DNA of 64,000 nt from Sclerodactyla briareus (GCA_026419785.1 JAODTK010004276.1:62001-126000), one strand, 5' to 3'; positions 1-13,900 are shown, counted from the first letter of the stretch. Numbers and translations are program-made. Notes: a model not told the origin generated them from the letters alone.

Positions 1-1888
1 TTTGCAAATAACAGCTTTCAAACCTCTACTAAACTGCAAAAAAACTAGCTTTTGTATTAAAAATTTATTGATCACTTGGGTAATATGGGGGGGGGGGGGG
101 GGGTGGGTACGTCCACTGGTCTGTGTCTTATGTACATACTTACCTTTTAATAGTACTTTACCCGACTTGGAGAATTTTTTAGGACATTTGCTGAGGATAA
201 CAGCCATTCATAAAAAATTCAGGCAAATTGGCCACACTGCTTTACCTGGGTAGTTGCAAGCGTTCGCTAAATCTGTATGGCTCCTGGTTGCTAGATTTGG
301 AACCCCCTCCCCCCCCCCCCTCTAATGAATGACACAGTTTCTGTTTGGGTGTCAACAGGTCAACCTCTATCGACTTTTTCAACCTCAAAGTTTCAATAAT
401 TCAGTAGTCGACGTTCATTAGTTTTTCCTCCTTCCTCTTCTTTGTGCGAGGCAACTATAGCCGAGGGGGAGGGCCATCTTAAAAAACTGATGGACAAGCA
501 AGTACAGTACTATATTTTTAGTACTAGATTTTTTAAATGTATGCGCTTCAATAAAACTAAATCCCAATGAATCTTTGGCCCTCCGATTGAGTATATCACT
601 GCATTAATGTTATCGCCTGTGGATCGCAATGAAAAACCAATGTTGACAGTTTTCATGCATCAATTCAGCTGGAGTTTCAAAAATGCCCTAATGATGATGA
701 TTTGCTCTCATTTAACATGTACCTGGATCACAATAACCCCAATGCTTACTGTCACTACCCTCGCACACATTTGGTGTGTTTTTTGTTGTTTGGTTTGTGT
801 TAATGTTTCACCCCGGAACGAATGGGTAGACATGCTATACACAACTTTTGGTCAGCTTTGTTATTTGCAATTTCTTTGCTGAGCATATATTGTCTTCTGC
901 TATCAGAATGCTGACTTGTGCATGAGAAAATGCAACACTTTTCCTATCGCCTATTAAGTGCGTGCTTCATTTTCCAAGCTTCCGTCCACTGAACTGTTCG
1001 CTCTCTTCCCTAAATGTTATTATTGGTGTCACATGACTTAACAGCCAATTGGGTCCCTTCAAGGCGATGACACATTTATCTAACACTAGCAGATGACTAA
1101 GACGCACATCATAAGCAATATATTTAACATACATGGCTGTCATAGGGAAATCTCATGTGGCACTTCAAATGAGCATCGCCACTTGACTAATAGCCAGCTC
1201 ATAAATTATGAAACGTTTGTTGAGTTAGCTACTGCTGACATAGGGCCCACTTCATATTGTTTTTTTGCCACCCTATAGAAACCCCCCTTACAAACATTTT
1301 TACTACCCCCCCTCCCCCTCCCATTCCCCATCCCCCCCCCCCTCCCTCCTTCACTGTGTGGGTTCTACATCATAAATGCAGAGTAACCAGTATTTTTTAC
1401 ATGATTGATTGCATACAGTACTCCTCTGTTTCGTGGTAACCATTTTCGGGGATTGGCACCTTTACAATTCTGCCTGTATATTTCTTTTGATAACTGTTTT
1501 TATACTGGGTATGAAGACGATAACACAAGACTGGAATGAACAATGACCATGTATTAACTTCATAGCCAAGGGAAACTGATCAAAGTCCATTGTAGAATAG
1601 GAATTTGGTAACTCTTATTATACTGGATAATGGCGTCTCAAATTTGACTATGCGCTGTTTTCAAAATATTGAAGCCCATTCCAGGTTGTAGCAAGGACAG
1701 GAGACCACTGCTCAATTGACAAATAATGGGAAAAAGTACTAGTGCACTACTACCAAACATAGGGTTGTCTTATAGCCTACAGTACTATATACCGGTAATA
1801 CAGTATATCTATGTGAATTTACAGTGCGCAACCCTGATTGGTTTGGCAGCATTACTGTCCCTGCTGGATTGACACATGTGTCCTATGC
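1..1888. other. Intergenic, no gene seen
   Basis: No exon or known domain can be supported. There is a G-run of about 20 near the left edge (87-107) and C-rich runs near 308-320 and 1308-1348. Short open frames here have no recognisable protein similarity. Confidence 0.5.
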
Positions 1889-4800
1889 ATTTTATTAAGG
1901 GGAGTTACAGGAACCCTATTGTTTTTTGTTCAGTCGGAGTGATTTTGGTCGAAAAAAGAAAATTTGTGACAATTTGACATTTGGAATTTTGGCTTGTAAA
2001 CACGCTACGCGCCCCACCTGATGTCTGAAGCTCATACTTGTTATGTGTGTGCCCCATGATGAGTACATGAACCCTATTGTTTTGGGGTCACCCCCCGCAT
2101 GTCAGAGGACTCTATGGTCACCAGAGTTCAAAGTCTAAAACCTTGTAAACCCGATAAGTCCATAATGGTTGGTCTGGATCGACCTTGAAATGTAGTTGTA
2201 TAGCTTCTTATGGGGACGTACAGTAACCCTATTGTTTTTTGGTTCAGGTCAGAGTGAATTTTGGTCGAAAATGGAAAATTTGTGAAATTTGATATTTTGG
2301 CCAAATTTCGGCTTGTAAACACCAAAATAAAAAAAAAAAAAACTCGACCCCCCTGGATGGATGAAGCTCCTACTTGGTATGGTGTTCCCCATGATAGTAC
2401 ATGAACCCGATTGTTTTGGGGTCAGTCAGAGTCATCTTAGGTCACCAGAGTCAAAGTCTGAAAACCTTGTAAACATGTTATCTCAGAATGATTGGTCTGC
2501 TCAAGTTGAATCAGGTGTATAGTTTTTCTTATGGGATACAGAACCCTATTGTTTCTGGTTCAGGTTGGAGTGGATTTTGGTCGAAAATAAGAAAATTTTT
2601 GAAAGTTGATATTTTGGCCAATTTTTGGCTTGTAACCAGGTTAACTCGACTCCACCCGATGGATGATCTCATACTTTGATGTGGTTCCCCATGATGAGTA
2701 CTGAACCCTATTGTTTTGGGGTCAGGCAGGTCATCTGAGGTCACCAGAGGTCAAAGTCTGAAAACCTTGTAAACCGATATAGTCCAGAATGGTGGTCTGA
2801 TCAAGTTTTAATTAGGTGTATAGCTTTCTTATGGGGAGTACAGAACCCTATTGTTTTTAGTTTCAGGTCCGGATGTGAAATTTTGGCGAAAATTGAAAAT
2901 TTGATATTTTGGCCAATTTTGGCTGGTAACACGATAACGCGACCCCACCTGGATGGATGAAGGCTCATACTTGGTTATTGTGTTCCCCATTGATACATGA
3001 ACCCTAGTGTTTTGGGGTCAGGTAAGAGGTCAGCTGAGGTTAACAGAGTTCAAAGTCTGAACCAACCTTGAACTGTTAAGTCCATAAGATTGGTCTGATC
3101 AAGTTGAAATCAGGTGTAAGTTTTTCTTATGGGGAGTACAGAACCCTATTGTTTCTGGTTTTAGGTCGGAGTGAATTTGGTCGAAAATAGAAAATTTGTG
3201 AAAATTGATATTGGCCAATTTTTGCCTTGTAAACACGATAATCGACCCCACCATTAGGGATCAAGCTCATCATTGGTATGTGTTTGTTCCCCATGATAGT
3301 ACATGAACCCTATTGTTTTTGGGTCTTCCAGCGGTCCTCTGAGTCCCCCAGAGGTCAAAGTCTAAACCTTGTAAACACCCGATAAGTCCAAATGGTTGGT
3401 CTGATCCAAGTTGAAATTAGGTTAAGTTTTCTTATGGGGGTACAGGAACCCTATTGTTTTTAGTTCAGGTCGGGAGTGAGTTTGGTCGAAAATTGAAAAT
3501 TTGATATTTGTGGCCAATTTTGGCTTGTAAACACGATAACTCACCCCACCTGGATGGATGAACTCATACTTGGTATGTGTTTCCCCATGATGAGTACATG
3601 AACCCTATTGTTTTGGGGTCAGGTGCAGAGGACATCTGAGGTCAACAGAGTTCAAAGTCTGAAAACCTTGTAACACGATAAGTCCACAATGGTGTCTGAT
3701 CAAGTTGAAAGTTAGTTATAGCTTCTTATGGGGAGTACAATAGACCGCGACCCCTTTGTTTTTGGTTCAGGTAGGAAGTGAATTTTGGTCGCAAATAAAA
3801 ATTGTGAAATTTGAATTTTTGGCCCCTTTTGGCTTGTAAACACGATAACTCGACCCCACCTGGATGGAATGAAGCTCATACTTTGTATGTGTGTTTCCTA
3901 TGCATTGATACATGAACACCCTCATTTCGTTTTGGGTCAGGTCAGAGGTCATCTGAGGTCACCAAGTTGCAAAGTCTGAAAACCTTGTAAACACGTAAAT
4001 TCCAGAAATGATTGGTGTGATCAGTGAAACTAAGAGTGTATAGCTTTCTTATGGGAGCTACGACACCCTTTGTTTCTGTTCAGGTTGGGGTGAATTTTGG
4101 TCGAAAATAGAAAAATTTGGAAAATTTGATATTTTGGTGCCAATTTTGGCTTGTAAACCCGATTACTCGCTCCACCCGGATGGATTGAGCTCATACGTTG
4201 TATGTGTGTTCCCCATGATGAGTACATGAACCTATTGTTTTGGGTCCAGGTCAGAGGTTCCTCTGAGGTCACCAGAGGTCCAAGTCTGAAAACCTTGTGA
4301 AACCGTTAAGTCCCTAATGTTGGTCCTGATCAAGTTGAAATCAGGTGTATAGCTTTTTCCATGGGCAGTACAGGAACCCTTTTGTTTCTGTTTCAGGTCG
4401 GGGTGAATTTTGGTCGAAAATAGAAAATTTGTGAAAATTGATATTTTGGCCATTTTGCCGTGTAAACACGATAACTCAAACCCCACCCGGATGGATGAAG
4501 CTCATACTTGGTATGTGTTTCCCCATGATTAGTACACGAACCCTATTGTTTTGGGGTCAGTCAGAGTTCACAGAGGTCTCAGCCTGAAATCTTGTAAACC
4601 ATAAGTCCAGACGGTTGGTCTATCAGGTTGAAATTAGGTGTGATCTTCCTTATGGGGATACATGAACCCTATTGTTTTTTGGTAAAGGGCTGGGTGAATG
4701 AGGCTCATACTGGTATGTGTGTTCCCCATAATGATACATGAACCCTATTGTTTTGGGGTCAGGTCAAGTTCATCTGATGTCACCAGAGGTCCACAGTCTG

Positions 4801-5670
4801 AAAAACGTAAACACCAAAAAATGAGTCCAGAATGGTGGTCTGATCAAGTTGAAATTAGTGTATAGCTTTCTATGGGGAGTACGGACCCTATTGTTTTTAG
4901 TTCAGTTCGGGAGGAATTTTGGTCGAAAATTGAAAATTTGATATGTTGGACATTTTGGCTTGTAAACACGATACCTCGACCCCACCTGGATGGATTAAGC
5001 CAATCTTGTGATGTGTGTTCCCCATGATAAGTACATGAACCCTATTGTTTTTGGGTCATGTCATGAGTTCACTGAGGTCACCGAGGTCAAAGTCTGAAAA
5101 CCTTGTAAACGAAGTTTTTTGTACGTCCGAATGCTTGGTCTGATCAAGTTGAAATCAGTGTATACGTTTTCTTATGGGGTACCGAAACCCTATTGTTTTC
5201 TGTTCAGGTCGGGGTGAATTTTGGTCGAAAATAGAACATTTTGTGAAAATTGATATTTTGGCCAATTTTGGCTTGTAAACACGATACGTCGACCCCACCA
5301 GGATGGAATTGAAGCTCAGACTTGGTAGTGTGGTTTCCCCAGATGAGTACTGAACCCTATTGTTTGGGTTCCAGGTCAAGGTCCCAGATGTCTGAGCCTG
5401 AAATCTTGTAAACATTAAGTCCAGAGCGGGTGGTCTGATCAGGTTAAATTAGGTGTGTATCTTCCTTCTGGGGTACATGCAACCCTTATTGTTTTTGGTA
5501 AAGGCGGGTGAATAGGCTCCTACTTTGGTTTGTGTCTTCCTTCAATGATGATACATGAACCCTATTGTTTTGGGGTCAGGTCGTCGGTCATCTGAGGTCA
5601 CAAGCGTCAAGCTGCAAACCTGAAATTTTAGTGTGTAGCTTCCTTACCTAGGTACATGGAACCCTATTAG
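1888..5670 (+). repeat. Satellite array, ~300-bp unit, about 13 copies
   Basis: The landmark TTGTTTTGGGGTCA recurs near 2084, 2417, 2717, 3014, 3318, 3614, 3930, 4240, 4552, 4754, 5053, 5362 and 5571, so the period is about 300-330 bp with two short (~205 bp) units. Each unit has two diverged halves that both contain GAACCCTATTGTTTT: one follows CTTATGGGGAGTACAG, the other follows CCCCATGATGAGTACATG. The unit therefore looks like an old dimer. Units also share TTTTGGTCGAAAAT, GGCTTGTAAACACGATAA and GGTCTGATCAAGTTGAAA. Differences between copies are mainly single-base indels. Open frames within it follow the repeat and are not genes. Confidence 0.93.
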
Positions 5671-7080
5671 TTGGTTTGGGAAAGATAGGAAATTTGTCAG
5701 ACCGGTTATGTTGCCCCTATACTGAGCTGGTACTATCTCCCCATTTTCCGTGTCCTGGCATGGTTGACAGAAACAGTCAAGGAATCCTAAGCCTTTTGGC
5801 TTTCTGGTTCGCATTTATCACGGGGTGTGTCAATCAGATGCAAAATGCTCCTAGGTTGGATGTATCACATGGAGAGTAACAAACCTCATAAAGACTGTAA
5901 TATCATTTAAGGTCAATTCGAGGTCACTTAGGGGTCCAAAACGTTTTTTTGGCTATATCGGAGAATTGAATATCTGCGAGCTGATGGTTCCCTTGTGATA
6001 TAATTGTTTTGACCTGCATGTGGTGTACCTCTGACCTGAATTTGACCTCTGTCGGGTGGTGGGGGGGTGGGGCCTGGGTGAAGGTAGAATCTTGAATAAA
6101 TGTGCTTATTTAAGGTTTATCGGGCAAAAAAAAAATAGAAACTGTTATTTTTGGATATGTTATTGACGTTTGTATGCTTCATGGAGAAAACATCTCCCGC
6201 TTCGACTTGACCCTTACGTTGGGATTTAAAAGGGGTCAAAGTTCAATTTTAACCTTTTTCGCATAACATTGTACATGTTCATGGAAGCATTGTGTTGCAT
6301 GTGTGTGACCTCTGCCCTGATTTGACCGTCTGTCTGTGTGCATGTGGTTAAAGGTAATCTTGGATAAGGTGCGCTTATTTAGGAGCACCTGTCCGGGCTG
6401 TAGGGTGCTCAACAAGTTCATTATGGAATTACCATTTACCTGTACACACGTGTCGCGTTCACAGTCTGTAAATGTCTTCTTTCATACAATATTGGCCGGT
6501 TTCAAATGTCCACCAAATTTCCTTAATTCGAGAAATGCGGGGATTATAACGTCTGGCGGTTTCCCCGCCCACATTTTTTCAGTTATGGTCTGATCTCCTT
6601 CATCAGAATCATCGAAATCACTAAGCTTTTTTTGGCTTACTGGTTTATATATTTCCACCAATCCGCTGAAAATCTTTTTCCTTTAACATAAATCAAAATG
6701 ACCTTAATCTACTACGCCTCTCAACTTACCCCTATTGTAACACTGCAACCCTAATGTACCACAATCTCACACCCCTGGCAAATTTGAAGCAATCCCATCT
6801 GGAGCTCACAAAGTGATCCATTTTGGAATATGCCTTAACCTGTGTTCTATAGTCCTGGTCATTCATGTTGTGCCCAAATTCCAATTTTGCTGTATATGGT
6901 TTGCTCATAGAAATATTAACATGAGAACAGTACCCTCCTAAGAATTCCCGGTGTTTTTGCGTTTTTAAGGGTTTAGACGTCCCACTGGTTATCCACACTC
7001 CTCCCCCGCATGCTCCTCCTAGTATCTTCTGTACAATGAAACTTGTTAATACGTATTCCCAGTACCCTTTGAAAGCCATT
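5671..7080. other. Intergenic, decayed repeat sequence, no gene
   Basis: The first part continues as a weak relative of the satellite (fragments rich in GAGGTCA/TGACCT near 5915-6060 and 6230-6330). A short minus-strand frame at 6732-7079 has no recognisable domain. No exon is supported. Confidence 0.4.
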
Positions 7081-7124
7081 CAGCCGGTATAATCTGTGAG
7101 TGCAGCCGGTATAATCTGTGAGTG
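7081..7124 (+). repeat. Perfect 22-bp tandem duplication
   Basis: The 22-bp unit beginning CAGCCGGTATAATCTGTGAG occurs at 7081-7102 and again at 7103-7124, followed by CAGCC. The copies are identical, so the duplication is recent or is an assembly stutter. Confidence 0.9.
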
Positions 7125-7562
7125 CAGCCCTCTGTGACTCAGACCCACCTCATAACCTTGGGTACAATTCCGAGATCCCACAGTTCGAGTATGTGTTTTC
7201 CCCTCGATCCCCTTTCCCCTTTTCCCCCTATAGCCTGGCTATCGTAATTTCCTAGGTTTGTGGTCAGAACTCCCCCTTTACCCATGTGATCAATAAATTT
7301 TGTGAACACAATTTCTTTTCAACAAGATGTTTTTAGGGCCCCTTTATTTGCGATAGGGAGGGGAGGTTTAACCTAATGGGTCCCCCTTCCCTTGGATGGC
7401 ACCTTACCCTCCCCCCCCCCTCCACTCTCAGTGGAATCTCTCAGTACCACAACTGAATTTCCAATAATTACTCCATTCAATTACATGTTCACAGAATACG
7501 TCTCGTGAGAACTACATTAGTGGATAATTGTTGTAGAATAATCTGGACATTTTCTGTTTCAG

Positions 7563-7950
7563 TGTCCCACAAGATGGCAGCACAGGGCTACCCACCCAAG
7601 CAGGGCCAATCACCATACACATTACCCCAGACTAGTCATCATCTACCCACCAAATCCTTATGATGGATACCAACAGCAGCCGATGTACCCTCCCTGCCCC
7701 CAGAACAGCAGGGGATTGCAGCACGCCGTATCAGGACCCCTACTACCCAGCCACATATTACCCACAAGTGCCTGCACAGCCCATCTCCAGCAGCAGCCCC
7801 ACTACCCAGGCCGGGCTTGCAGGGTCCCATGCGATCAACCCCCAGCCCCAGGGTATACCACCATTCCGCCTCCCTCTCCATACCAGGGTACCAACGGTGA
7901 TCCGCAGGGGTACCATGACCCCACACACTTACCACCAGCGAGGCCATAAG
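7563..7950 (+). CDS. SECISBP2L: SECISBP2L probable first coding exon (Pro/Gln/Tyr-rich N terminus)
   Basis: The exon is bounded by an acceptor (TTCTGTTTCAG, exon from 7563) and a donor GT at 7951 (AAG|GTGGAG). An ATG at 7574-7576 opens MAAQGYPPKQGQSPYTLPQT; further on, YPPNPYDGYQQQPMYPPCPQ and YQDPYYPATYYPQVPAQP appear in different frames. Two or more 1-nt indels are therefore needed for one reading frame. Low-complexity Tyr/Pro/Gln composition is what the disordered N terminus of SECISBP2L shows, but there is no diagnostic motif, so assignment rests on composition and on its place before the QTDFP exons. The phase into the next exon cannot be checked because of the indels. The ATG is the likely start, though an upstream exon is possible. 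Confidence 0.6.
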
Positions 7951-10900
7951 GTGGAGTTTGGGGTTGTCTTCTGTTCTCAGCATGATGTCCGAACATCTAT
8001 TTCTTTACCCTGCTGTACCTTGTCCTCCCACTCGATTCACTATTATTTGTCATATACCAGGCCTATCACTATATTCATTACCGAGTGGTTGATACTGAGT
8101 GGTGGCACAGTTGGTAATGGCTCGCCTTCCACCCGGGAGACCGGGTTCGATATCCTGGTCGGGCCATACCAATACTAAAATCTTACCTGTCGCCTTTTTC
8201 TTGCTGGGTGCTCATCACAAGGGATTGGAGCAGGCACGAACTAGGGGTAGGCAATTTGCAAGTTGCCGTCTGCGTGTGATTACCCCCCCTCCCACAGTGA
8301 GGTACCGCCAAAGAGGCATTGTCTAATTTCACGTGTCCCTGGTTAGGGATTCCCATTCGACAATTGGGTGCCGTATCCAGTCTGCACTTTGCTGAGCCTT
8401 GAATAGGACGCTCATCTGCTCCGCAAGTTACATGGTAAAAAAGGTGAAAAAAGGCCTAATGAACAAAAACAGAGCTTTCACGAGATACGACAGAGGATTT
8501 TGAGACTAACTTGGTCACAGGACTCTTCATTTCTACTACATTTCTACCTTCATACATGCTGATTCATACCCCACCACCACTCTTGCGCTGTTTTCGTACT
8601 GTTGTGGGAAGCAAGACTAATGGATTAGGCCTCAGCTTGTCATAGGATGCCTATTAGTATTAGGCCAGTGTGCAAGTAAATTGGAGGTCCAAAGCTATAA
8701 AAGGCAATGTTTTTCAATATGATGTTGGGCACAAGAGACCTTTCCCCCCTCCCCTTAAGTGACTGCCCTCTGTGCCTTTGAGCTATAGACATAGAATTTT
8801 CAGTATGATGGTGGGACTTGGTTTGGTACTTGGCCTTAGCCTAATATGTGTGGGTATTGTGTACGAGACCTAGCTAGATGGGTCGAACAGACTTATTGCC
8901 TCTAGGACTAATACTCGACGCGAGGATGCAGATATCCCAACATTATGAAGAAATATGATGTGCTGTAATCCCACTTAACCTAATCCCTGTGCTGTTTCTG
9001 GCATTGAATCCACCCTGTCCGTAACAGCTGGAAAACTACCTCCAATCTTGAGAACATTCAAGATTGGTTTGACTCATCAGGGCTCTCACACTTGCGATTG
9101 GAAAGTTTTCCAGTACACTCCTCTGCTCCTTCAGTTATTCTGATGTGCCCATGAGAATTGCTTCTTACCCTTTCTTTTTTCAAATTTTCTCCACACAACC
9201 AGGTGCTAGTTTGGGACCTGTTGGATTAGTGAGGCCTGCACCTAAATAGTGGCAGCGTACCTCTCCTCTCTCTGGGATTTGTTTCAATATATCTGCACTT
9301 CGGGCATGTCGGTGACTTGGAAGCGCTGTAAAGTGGATATTAACATACTCCGCACCTTCCCGGTGCTGAAATTGGTTGTGTGTACCATTATTTGACCATG
9401 TATGTCTAAACTTATATATTAAATGTTATAATTGTCTTTTCTTTTGTACAGGGTATTGTGCTCGATCAACTCAAAATACTCTACTCCGGCAACAAACACC
9501 GGAGTTTGAGGTCGCAGCGAACACTCCAACGTTGGGTGTGAGGCGGTGGCCGCCGAACTCGGCGGTGAAGAAAGAAGACGTGTTTTACACTGATGCTGAC
9601 TGTCAAACAGGTTGGTGTCCATTCGTTGAAATGGCCTTGCATGAGTTTTGAGCTGCCTTGCAATGCCATTTCGGGGGGTACAGCAACTTGCCAGTTGCTT
9701 GATGCAGCCAGCACTAATCTGGGCAAGAAAAGATGAAAAAAAGCTAGCCTACTTGTGGGCCCTTTCTGATGCGTTGTAAGTTGGGTTTGTTTATGTGCAA
9801 GAATTCTATGACCCACTTCATCACTGAATCACCTTGTCCTGTCCGGGTCAGATATCATACTCCTGCACTCGTCAGTTGCATGATTGCACCCTCAATACCT
9901 TGACAGGTCAGTCGCATGTTCGGTTCAATGCAATCCAAATTAGACGGAATCCCGAGTGTCACTTCCCCCCCTGAGTTGCAAAGCTGAGTTTGTGTTCATT
10001 TTAACATGTGATTAATATAGAAAATAATATGGGTAATATATACAACATGTATAAAATGAAAGAGACTGTCCTGTCAAAAGTGGGTCATTTTCAAGAAGTT
10101 GTAAGTTTATAACGTATCAAATCCATTCCAATTTTGAGTACAGGCCACTGATAAGAAAATAAAACTCCAGTAAATCCTAAGCCCACAAAGTGTCGTTGAC
10201 CAAGCCCTAAACTGCAAACTAAACTGCACTAGACCGTCACCGTATGTGGTTTTCAGTGATTCCAATCCATTTGGGGTGCCCATTTTCCCAACCCCATTCA
10301 TGATTTCTTTATGGTAGATATGTACTGCAAGACGTTTCATAAGGCGCTTTGGGGGGGGGGGGTGGGTGGGGGGGGGTGGGTGGGGGGGTTCAAACCCCTT
10401 TGACCCTTGCCCCAACCGCTATTAAACACCACATTTCCAATTTGGGGCAGCTGTTTTCGCAAAATATTGCATCAGTTTTCAGTCAACCCTACAGAATGTA
10501 GCCTACACTGGTCGGTGCCTGGTTGGTGTAACCGCACTTGACCCAAATAACCGGCACTCACAGCGAATTTAGGTCCTGCCAACCAGCACTGGAGATAAAC
10601 ATTCCTAGTTTTAACCCCTTAAAACAACAGTTGAATGCCAATAATAATTGTGCCACTCCTTTATTATGTAAATTGACTGCAATTGAGTGCCAATGTTGAG
10701 CCGTCCACTAACATTTTGGCTAGCTACATCTCTGATCAGTTTGTGTCTGAGGTCCTACTTGCATTTGTTTACCGAAATGTCAAATCTTTAGGCGGCAGGG
10801 TCACAGCAAAAGGTCTATTATCCCCTGTTGAAAATAATCTCTGGTGTTTGCTTGCTCAAACACTGTGCACCCCCTGATATTCCATTGAATTTTTAAGCTC

Positions 10901-13900
10901 TGTCAGTCAGGGCAACCCAAACCAGTCCCGCTACCACTGCTGATCATCACTGCCCACAAGAGGTAATACCCTAGTCAGAGTCATACACAACCATGCCCAT
11001 GACTTTGACATTTCCTCCACCAATCAGTGTCAACCTTGAGACAAGCACCTCAGACGGTGTGTGTCTAGCTGTGTGCAAGTACTTGCGGATGTACCACTTT
11101 GTTGTTGGAGCCCTTCAAATGCTGGATGGTTAAAAAGGTTATTCTCTGTCTTTGGTAAAGGAGAATATGCAGGCGTCACATGTAATCTTCACCCTACCCT
11201 TCTCAAGCGTTCACACCCTTATTCACTTTTTCCACTGAGAAATTTGAAGTCAAAGATTCACCACCATGTTGGAAACGATTAGACGAAGATTCTGACTGTC
11301 TAATTTCGTCAGTCCCGCGTTCACCAGTGGACATATTCCTATAAAATTCGAAGATTCACCAACCCATTCAGAAATTTATTCCCAATCAACCTCTTCTATG
11401 GGGAAAAAAAAAATGTACCATTAATAAAGGCCCAACATTTTTTTCTTCCTCGAAAGAGACACTTCAGAGTTGATTCCCCATTACTCCAAACTTCTGTGAC
11501 TGCTCTTCTGGTGTTGTTGGAGACGTTGAATAGTGTGTGGGGGAAGGGGGGGGGTTGTACATTGCATCCAGTTATTAAAGCTTATGCTTATTTTTTTGTA
11601 CCATTGTACAAGTGCCAAAATTGTTTGCAATGTGCTAATGAAGAGGGAGAAATTCGGGACACAAGGAGTTTGTAACCAATAGCGCACACCCTTCCAGAAA
11701 TACTTATTATGGAAAAAAAATTACATTCAATTCATTGTGCGCCTGCTATTATTGCTGTGTTCTTTCGAAGTCGTGACTGGTTATTACCAGATGGAGTGAA
11801 TACAACCGTCCGTGGTTTCCACGGTTTATGTGACGTCAGTCCGCACCCTCTCTGTTTTTGTTTGCTCTACCTGGGTTATATATACGGTATATACCAGGTC
11901 CTAAGAACGCACCATATCATATGCGCTCTGATAGACTCATGATATGAATGAATGACTCTGATATGATAACGCCCGGTAGGCCCCAGTAGCCCAACGAATA
12001 CTTCAGGTAGGCCTAGTAATAGTATGTCATGTGCTACGTGTAACTAGGCCTAGTGCCATGTTGAATCGACTTCAGAGGGAAAGTTTGAAACAACCAGTCA
12101 TACCAGTAGGCTCTCCCCTGGCACCTTGTGCACCCTGCCTCGAATCAGTTTTTCAGTTACGATCATTCAACAAGGACATAACAAGGCGATATGAATTGAT
12201 ATCGGACCGTATGCCAGCCACACACACTTATTTCCTGTAGATGGGAAAGGGTTACCACGTGTATCTGACCGGTTCTAGAATTTTTTAGCCTCTTTGAAAA
12301 TACCTAATATTTCGTCACTTCTTTTAACGTTTTGTAAAACATATTTCAGGCAGTAGGTGGCCGATTTAAGATTTTCATTCAGCTGCTTTTCTGATTGAAT
12401 TTTGCCGTTGTCCAAAAATGCCGAGTTGGCAATAAACTTCAGACGCGGGAAGGCACAGTTCGCACTGCACTGTTGGCAATGGAATGCTATTCTCCCGAAA
12501 TATTTGAACGTGATGTTGAATGCGGTCCCAGTATAACTGCTAGGAATACACCTCGGAGCGGAACAGGAGTACAATATACTGCTCTATGGCGGAGAACTCT
12601 CACAGTGAGTGACGAACTTTTACAATGGGTGATCTCCAGCAGGATCACATATAAGCCAAGCTTAGCGCTACATGCGTGGCACCTGTATATATGAATGAAA
12701 ACGAACAGCGAATTCTCGATCACAATTCTTGAAGATGACATCGGCAGATATCAAGGGCGCTCTTTCGAACACTATTGTTTTCGGCGTGCGCAGAATTCAC
12801 CACAGGGATCATCAGCGCTCGTCAAAGATACGGCACGACAAAAATACGTACGTGAAGATTCCCCGACGCAAGAATCGTTCGGGACAAGATTCCCATTCCA
12901 AAAAATCTTGGCATTTCAAGATTCGACGAGCCTTGAGGAGGGTAAGGTGAAGGTTACAATTGACGCCTGCATAAAGGGGAAGCATGTGTACTGTATTATC
13001 ACATGCTAGCACTTCATAGCGGGGTCTGTGCTGACATGGGAGTACAAGAGCAGAGAGAGATGAGTTATCAAAAAATTGTCTGCCCACTACGAATACTCAA
13101 CTTGCCCATATTGAAAATTGCAATTGTGTCATGTAGACTGGCAAATTCAGAAGGAGGATAGTGTGGCCAGATGGAGCCCTTCAAATTTGCCAAGGTTGCT
13201 AGATGCTGGTAAATTAGGGTGGAATGGTGAAATTGGTTAAGTAGTCGTAGCTGCGAGATTCACAAACTTAGCCGTTTTGTGGAATCTTCTGCTGAGTGAC
13301 TGAAGTGTTATCGAAGGTCGAATGAAATTGTGCGAGATTTGTTAAATAGTACTTCGTGAGCAGTTAGTGTTTTGACTGCGTTAGTCTTGCTAAGAGTGAA
13401 TTGGTGGCTGCTGTTGGGGAGGTCTCATACAAATGGGTCTTCTCCTTTGAACTGTCTGAGAACCAGGCTGTGGTACCTCTGACCTTTTATTGGTGACTGA
13501 AATAAAATCCTCAAGTAGAAGCTTCAGTTGCAAGATTTCACTCCTTTTTCTTCACAGACTTCCCAGAACACCTTGCCAACAAAACCCTCTCAGAACGACC
13601 AATTGAGGAGTTGGTCCCATCAGGGAAGGCTGTGACCAAATCGACGGGTAACCAGACTGGAGCCGATGATGTGGGCAACAACGGGACTGGGACTACTCAA
13701 GTGACTCATGTGAGGAGGAAGAAGCGGATAGTGAGATAAAACCTCAGGATAGTGACAGCGGATACAGCGGTGCAGGGGATGTGGGTGTGGCAAGAGCTAT
13801 GCTAGGGTGGCCTCGCAGCACTATGCCCCACAGGCATTAAAAAATAAAAAGCAGTGGCCTCTACCCCCCTCTATGTCTAGTCAGGGCCAGGCACCTGTGT

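Noticed and set aside
3767-5415. Minus-strand frames of 60-86 codons
   Set aside because: They follow the ~300-bp satellite unit and repeat the same peptide with indels; no sign of a gene.
1888-5670. CRISPR-like array
   Set aside because: Units are ~300 bp, directly adjoining, without short repeat/unique spacer alternation, and the genome is eukaryotic.
8095-8170. tRNA gene
   Set aside because: A- and B-box-like sequences and a T-arm are present, but the acceptor stem does not pair, and the same head plus body recurs elsewhere, so it is a SINE.
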